Notes under the pieces: model-generated
What the model was told of the DNA's origin: nothing
Databases searched by the model: none
Seen by the model: only the letters and a program-made list of their open reading frames with translations
Part shown: positions 59,946 through 64,000 of the stretch, in pieces
How the letters are laid out: each line of letters begins with the position of its first letter
How positions within the stretch are numbered: the stretch's first letter is position 1
Translations under genes and position numbers: made by a program
Source: G942493275 sp942493275
GTDB taxonomy: Bacteria; Actinomycetota; Coriobacteriia; Anaerosomatales; PHET01
Direction of reading: 5' to 3'
Assembly (NCBI GenBank): GCA_942493275.1
Contig: OW818687.1
Span: 2,170,001-2,234,000 of the forward strand
Length of the DNA stretch: 64,000 nt

Positions 59946-61151
59946 ATGCGTGGACGTACGCTGAGGTTGGCGTTCGGCGTCCTCGAGGCTGCACTCGCTG
60001 CAGCACTCGCGGTGACGCTGGTCGCGTGCTCCGCCCAGCCGGCTGAGACGCCGGAGGATGGTGGAGCAGCCAGTGGGGAGCCGATCAAGGTCGGCGCGGT
60101 GGTATCACTTTCGGGCACCTATGCGGGACTGGGTGAGCCCGAGAAGGCGGCGATCGAGATGGAAGTCGCCCGCATCAATGAGGCCGGTGGCGTGAATGGC
60201 CGGCCGATCGAGGTCCTCTTCGAGGATGACGCTACGGACGAGGCTAAGGCCGTCGCCGCAGCAAGCAAGTTGATCGATCAGGAGGGCGTCGTCGCCCTCA
60301 TCGGAGCCACGGGAACCGGCCAGACGATGGCCATGCGCACTGAGGTCACGCGCGCAGGAGTTCCGCAGGTCTCCATGGCTGGCGGCACGGTCATCACCTC
60401 GCCCGCCGACCCCCTCGTGTGGGCCACACCCTGGTCCAACACCATCGTCGCCCCCTTCACCGTCGACAAGCTCAAGGCCGAAGGCATCACCAAGGTCGGC
60501 CTCATTGCTGACAGTGGCGGATTCGGCAAGGACGGCGTCGCCGTCTTCACCGAGGCGGCAAAGACCGGCGGCATCGAGATCGTGGCAACCGAGAGCTTCA
60601 ACGCCGGTGACACGGACATGACCGCCCAGCTCACCAAGATCAAGGGTACCGACGCACAGGCGATCGTCATGTGGACGGCCGGCAAAGAGGCCGCGACCGT
60701 GGTCCAGAACGCTAAGGACCTCGGCATCACGATTCCGGTTTACGGCAGCCACGGCAATGCGCGCGCCGAGTTCATCACCGGCGCCGGCGAAGCTGCTGAA
60801 GGCGTCAAGTTCGCAGCCGGCAAGATTCTGATCCCCGAAGCGTACGGAGAGGGCACCGAGGCCTACACGGTCGCGACCGACTTCGTCACGCGCTTCGAAG
60901 CGGAGACCGGCGCCAAACCGAGCACATTCGCGGGTCACGCATACGACGCGCTCTACATCATCGTCGAGGCCGCCAAGACCATCGACGGTGAAGTCACGCC
61001 CGAGGCCCTCACTGAGGCCATCGGCGCCACCAAGGGCTTCGTCGGTATCGGTGGCACGTTCAACTTCTCCGAGACTGACCACAACGGACTCACGGTAGAC
61101 GACCTCACCATGTACGAGATCAAGGGAGGCCAGTGGGTCCTGGCCGAGTAG
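59946..61151 (+). CDS. livK: Branched-chain amino acid ABC transporter substrate-binding lipoprotein (first copy)
   Basis: The 401-residue protein has a lipoprotein signal with the lipobox LVAC near residue 28, then a type I periplasmic-binding fold (IKVGAVVSLSGTYAGLGEPE; IGATGTGQTMAM; VGLIADSGGFGKDGV; FAGHAYDALYIIVEAAKTID). It would capture leucine, isoleucine, valine or an aromatic relative at the cell surface. AAGGAGGTAGG precedes the ATG. It is followed by a close paralogue and by livH/livM, so it belongs to the LIV transporter. Exact ligand unknown. Confidence 0.9.
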   Translation: MRGRTLRLAFGVLEAALAAALAVTLVACSAQPAETPEDGGAASGEPIKVGAVVSLSGTYAGLGEPEKAAIEMEVARINEAGGVNGRPIEVLFEDDATDEAKAVAAASKLIDQEGVVALIGATGTGQTMAMRTEVTRAGVPQVSMAGGTVITSPADPLVWATPWSNTIVAPFTVDKLKAEGITKVGLIADSGGFGKDGVAVFTEAAKTGGIEIVATESFNAGDTDMTAQLTKIKGTDAQAIVMWTAGKEAATVVQNAKDLGITIPVYGSHGNARAEFITGAGEAAEGVKFAAGKILIPEAYGEGTEAYTVATDFVTRFEAETGAKPSTFAGHAYDALYIIVEAAKTIDGEVTPEALTEAIGATKGFVGIGGTFNFSETDHNGLTVDDLTMYEIKGGQWVLAE

Positions 61152-61168
61152 GGAAACGTTGAGACGAT

Positions 61169-61203
61169 GGCCGGATGGGGTTGGTTTCGCGCCCCATCCG
61201 GCC
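61169..61203 (+). terminator. Perfect 12-bp hairpin between the two substrate-binding protein genes
   Basis: GGCCGGATGGGG (61169-61180) pairs perfectly with CCCCATCCGGCC (61192-61203) around an 11-base loop. No T-run follows, and the second gene's ribosome site (GAGGAGG) begins 9 bases later. It probably tunes read-through or mRNA stability between the two lipoprotein genes rather than acting as a complete terminator. Confidence 0.65.
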
Positions 61204-61225
61204 TCGATACCGAGGAGGAACCAAG

Positions 61226-62407
61226 ATGAGACTGCAGGCGCGAAGGGTGGTCGCCGCCTGTGCGGCAGTACTGATGATCGCTGCGTCCGCGGGCTGTTCA
61301 CAGGCCGCGGAGCCCCAGGGGGGAGCTTCGGGGGAGCCGATCAAGGTAGGCGCAATTCTCTCATTGTCCGGCACTTACGCGGCGCTGGGTGAGAGCGAGA
61401 AGAACGCGCTTGAGCTCGAGGTGGAGCGCATCAACGATGCGGGCGGCGTTTCCGGTCGCCAGATCGAGCTGCTGATTGAGGACGACGCCACCGACGAGGC
61501 GAAGGCGGTCGCGGCGGCAGCCAAGCTCATCGGCCAGGAGGGCGTCGTGGCCATTCTAGGCGCATCCGGCACCGGGCAATCGATGGCCGCCCGCGGAGAG
61601 GTGCAGCGCGCGGGCATTCCGCAGATCTCGATGGCGGGTGGCACGGCAATCACCAAGGAGTTCGACCCTCTGGTCTTTCAGACTCCGTGGTCGAACACGA
61701 TCGTCGTGCCGCGCGTCCTCGAGGCGATGAAGGCCGCGGGCATCACCAAGGTCGGGCTCATCAGTGACAGCGGTGGATACGGCAAAGACGGACGCGACGT
61801 CATTCTCGCCTCGGTCAGCACCGCCGGCATCGAGCTCGTGGCCGATGAGACCTTCAACGCGGGCGATGCCGACATGACCGCGCAGCTGACCCGCATCAAG
61901 GGTTCCGGCGCCCAGGCGATTCTGATGTGGACCGCCGGCAAGGAGGCTACGACGGTCGTCAAGGGCGCCCGCGACCTCGGCATCACGCTGCCGATCTACG
62001 GCGGTTCGGGACAGGCGCGAACCGAGTTCATTGAAGGCGCCGGCCAGGCGGCAGAGGGAGTCGTCATCGCTACCGGCCGCAGTTTCGTGCCGGAGTCCTG
62101 GGCGGGTGTCTCGGAAGAGGTTCTTGCCGAGGTCCAGCCGTTCATCGACTCGTACTCGGCGACGTACGGGGAGACTCCCGACATCTTCGCCGGTCATGCG
62201 TACGACGCGCTCAAGATCCTGACGACCGCCATCGAGGGCGTGGGTGCGGACGCAGACGGCGAGGAGCTCCGCGCTGCGATCGAGAGCACTCAAGTATCCG
62301 GCTACGGCGGCGTGTTCAAGTTCTCCGCGACCGACCACAACGGACTGTCCGCCAACGACCTCGCCCTGTTCACCGTGCGTGATGGCGTGTGGGTGATCGC
62401 CGAGTAA
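61226..62407 (+). CDS. livK: Branched-chain amino acid ABC transporter substrate-binding lipoprotein (second copy)
   Basis: The 393-residue paralogue of the preceding protein has a lipobox ASAGC near residue 24 and the same periplasmic-binding fold (IKVGAILSLSGTYAALGESE; ILGASGTGQSMAARGEVQ; VGLISDSGGYGKDGRDV; FAGHAYDALKIL). The two differ through the ligand-binding regions, which allows different amino acid specificities for one permease. The ATG follows GAGGAGG at 7 bases. livH starts 31 bases after its stop. Confidence 0.9.
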   Translation: MRLQARRVVAACAAVLMIAASAGCSQAAEPQGGASGEPIKVGAILSLSGTYAALGESEKNALELEVERINDAGGVSGRQIELLIEDDATDEAKAVAAAAKLIGQEGVVAILGASGTGQSMAARGEVQRAGIPQISMAGGTAITKEFDPLVFQTPWSNTIVVPRVLEAMKAAGITKVGLISDSGGYGKDGRDVILASVSTAGIELVADETFNAGDADMTAQLTRIKGSGAQAILMWTAGKEATTVVKGARDLGITLPIYGGSGQARTEFIEGAGQAAEGVVIATGRSFVPESWAGVSEEVLAEVQPFIDSYSATYGETPDIFAGHAYDALKILTTAIEGVGADADGEELRAAIESTQVSGYGGVFKFSATDHNGLSANDLALFTVRDGVWVIAE

Positions 62408-62438
62408 TCGGCCAACGAGAGACGGGCTTCGATCCAAC

Positions 62439-63311
62439 GTGGCTGACCTGCTGCAGTTCCTCATAGCCGGACTCAAGAACGGCTCCATATACGCGCTCGT
62501 GGCGCTCGGCTTCACCATCGTCTACGCGGCGACAGGCGCCATCAACTTCGCGCAGGGTGAGTTCTACATGCTCGGGGGCATGATCGGCGTGTGGCTGGTG
62601 GGGCTCGGCGTCCCGCTGCCGCTGGCGGTTGTCTTCGCCGTGGTGCTGGCCGGCATTCTGGGAGCCGTGTTCGAACTGCTTGCCGTGCGTCCGATCAAGT
62701 CGGGTGACCCGGGCAAGATCGTCATCGTGACCATCGGTGGCGCGATGATACTCAGACAGTTCGCGCTGCACGTCTTTGGACCCAACGAGGTCGCACTTGC
62801 TCCGTTCACCGACGGGGTCTCGATCAAGGTGCTCGGTGCCGCGATCGAGCGCCAGACCGTCTGGATCTGGGGTCTGACCGCCGTCGCCCTCGCCGCGCTC
62901 GCGTTTCTGTACCGCAGGACCGCCTTCGGCAAGGCGATGCGCGCCACCTCGATGAATCGTGACGCGGCGCGCCTTGTGGGCATCGATGCCCGTGGCATGG
63001 TCACCGCTTCGTTCGCACTGGCAGCCGGACTGGGAGCGCTTGGCGGACTCGTCGTCGCACCGCTCACACAGACAGCGTTCAATGTCGGCGCGGGAATCGG
63101 CGTCAAGGGCTTCTCGGCGGCGATCCTGGGGGGGCTCGGCAATCCGGTCGCGGCCGTGGGCGGCGGGCTCATCCTCGGGATGCTCGAGAGCCTTGCCGCG
63201 GGCTACCTGGATCCGATCTACAAGGATGCGGTGGCGCTTGTCGTGCTGCTGGGAGTGCTGTTCCTCAGACCGCAAGGCCTCTTGGGCGGCTCGCGAAGGG
63301 AGAAAGTCTGA
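62439..63311 (+). CDS. livH: Branched-chain amino acid ABC transporter permease LivH
   Basis: A 290-residue protein with eight or so membrane segments and the LivH pattern: LKNGSIYALVALGFTIVYAATGAINFAQGEFYMLGG, here seen as GFTIVYAATGAINFAQGEFY, GKAMRATSMNRDAARLVGID and FSAAILGGLGNPVAAVGGGL. It forms the membrane pore with LivM. The start is GTG; the stop overlaps the livM ATG. Confidence 0.92.
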   Translation: MADLLQFLIAGLKNGSIYALVALGFTIVYAATGAINFAQGEFYMLGGMIGVWLVGLGVPLPLAVVFAVVLAGILGAVFELLAVRPIKSGDPGKIVIVTIGGAMILRQFALHVFGPNEVALAPFTDGVSIKVLGAAIERQTVWIWGLTAVALAALAFLYRRTAFGKAMRATSMNRDAARLVGIDARGMVTASFALAAGLGALGGLVVAPLTQTAFNVGAGIGVKGFSAAILGGLGNPVAAVGGGLILGMLESLAAGYLDPIYKDAVALVVLLGVLFLRPQGLLGGSRREKV

Positions 63312-64000
63312 TGAACCGGCTTCCTCGCTTCGCGCTTCTCGCGGGCGTCACGGTGCTCGTCGCCGTCATGCCGTTCCTGATCACCGATAGGTTCCTGCTC
63401 AAGATCTTCACGTTCGCGGGCATCAACGCGCTCGTGGTCGCCGGGCTGGCGCTGCTCTTCGGCTACGCCGGCCAGGTATCGCTCGGACACTCTGCGTTCG
63501 TGGGTATCGGCGCATACACGGCAGCGGTCCTCGTGGTGCGCTTCGAGGCGCCGTGGCTGGTCGCGTTCGCCGCCGCGGGAGCATTGGCTGCCGTCGGAGG
63601 GTTCGTGCTCGCGCTGCCGAGCCTGCGCCTCAAGGGGCACTACCTCGCGATGGCCACCTTGGGCTTTGGGGAGTTGATGGCCCTCGCATTCAAGGAGGCC
63701 GAGCCGATCACCGGCGGTGTCGACGGGTTCACGGGCATACCGTTTCCCTCAGTCGGCTCGTTCGAGTTCCGTGACCCGGCGCTGCTCTACTGGCTGGTGT
63801 GGGGTGTCACAGGGGCGTCGCTCGTACTCCTTGCCAACACGACGTCACTCCGGCCCGGCCGCGCCATGCGCGCGCTGCACGGCAGCGAACTCGGCGCCCA
63901 GGCCTGCGGCGTCGACATCACCGGCGTGAAGGTGCGCTCGTTCGTGGTGAGCGCCGCACTGGCGGGCTTCGCGGGCGCGCTCTACGCAGGCGCGGTCGGC
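63311..64000 (+). CDS. livM: Branched-chain amino acid ABC transporter permease LivM (partial, cut by window end)
   Basis: The first 230 codons are visible and remain open at the window end. The ATG at 63311 overlaps the livH stop (TGATG). LLFGYAGQVSLGHSAFVGIG, LRLKGHYLAMATLGFGELMA and RAMRALHGSELGAQACGVDI are typical of LivM, as is VSAALAGFAGALYAG near the edge. The ATPase genes livG and livF are expected beyond the window. Confidence 0.9.
   Translation, partial: MNRLPRFALLAGVTVLVAVMPFLITDRFLLKIFTFAGINALVVAGLALLFGYAGQVSLGHSAFVGIGAYTAAVLVVRFEAPWLVAFAAAGALAAVGGFVLALPSLRLKGHYLAMATLGFGELMALAFKEAEPITGGVDGFTGIPFPSVGSFEFRDPALLYWLVWGVTGASLVLLANTTSLRPGRAMRALHGSELGAQACGVDITGVKVRSFVVSAALAGFAGALYAGAVG

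Overview
The window is high-GC DNA, densely coded on both strands. Many neighbouring genes are joined by 1-8 base ATGA/GTGA-type overlaps. Actinobacterial signatures (an RsiG-like protein, an FHA/MerR pair like GarA/FtsR, a DUF2510 protein, frequent GTG starts) occur beside strict-anaerobe energy genes: two ferredoxin-linked 2-oxoacid oxidoreductases, two ADP-forming acyl-CoA synthetases, rubrerythrin and hemerythrins. This mix fits an anaerobic or microaerophilic, amino-acid-fermenting actinobacterium, most likely Coriobacteriia-like. The lineage is inferred; no rRNA or other taxonomic marker is present.

Layout. 0-4.3 kb: tail of an ABC exporter, rubrerythrin and DJ-1/PfpI genes, a NapH-like iron-sulfur membrane protein, and a PLP-dependent oxoamine synthase behind a palindromic operator candidate. 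4.3-8.7 kb: two tandem membrane proteins with degenerate GGDEF and intact HD-GYP domains. 8.7-13.1 kb: KorAB-type oxidoreductase, divergent from coaBC and a DUF190 gene. 13.1-17.8 kb: tRNA-Pro(GGG) followed by a segment cut by repeated copies of the tRNA-adjacent terminator, holding an ADP-forming acyl-CoA synthetase, a HEAT/DUF2510 protein and a sugar isomerase-like gene. 17.8-21.1 kb: small stress-type genes (CsbD, tocopherol-cyclase-like, YegP-like, iron-permease-like, hemerythrin). 21.3-29.9 kb: UvrA-like ATPase, methyltransferase, two flavoproteins, ABC-F ATPase, hemerythrin. 29.9-36.8 kb: three-gene ABC exporter, BenE-type transporter, a second acyl-CoA synthetase fused to a GNAT domain, a small PAS-like gene. 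36.8-43 kb: CorA, CDP-alcohol phosphatidyltransferase, a nucleotidyltransferase/phosphomannomutase fusion, VanW protein. 43-47 kb: phenylacetate-CoA ligase with a tandem-ACT protein, a membrane GGDEF-like protein, D,D-carboxypeptidase. 47-52.2 kb: glycine cleavage operon gcvT-gcvH-gcvPA-gcvPB with a LipM/LplA-type lipoate gene. 52.2-57 kb: RsiG-like, FHA, MerR, nuclease-fold, hpt and apt genes and an NlpC/P60 hydrolase. 57-64 kb: iorAB, a second tandem-ACT protein and a branched-chain amino acid ABC transporter cut by the window end.

How it works together. Imported amino acids (LIV system) would be deaminated and oxidised to acyl-CoAs by indolepyruvate and 2-oxoacid ferredoxin oxidoreductases. 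The ADP-forming acyl-CoA synthetases would conserve the thioester energy as ATP, and phenylacetate-CoA ligase and the ACT proteins would handle or sense aromatic products. Glycine feeds the cleavage system, whose GcvH is lipoylated by the adjacent ligase-family protein. A second theme is cyclic-di-GMP: two HD-GYP phosphodiesterases and an RsiG-like protein carrying a near-match to the c-di-GMP-binding signature. No intergenic stretch exceeds about 300 bases. No CRISPR array, IS element, integrase or rRNA is visible.
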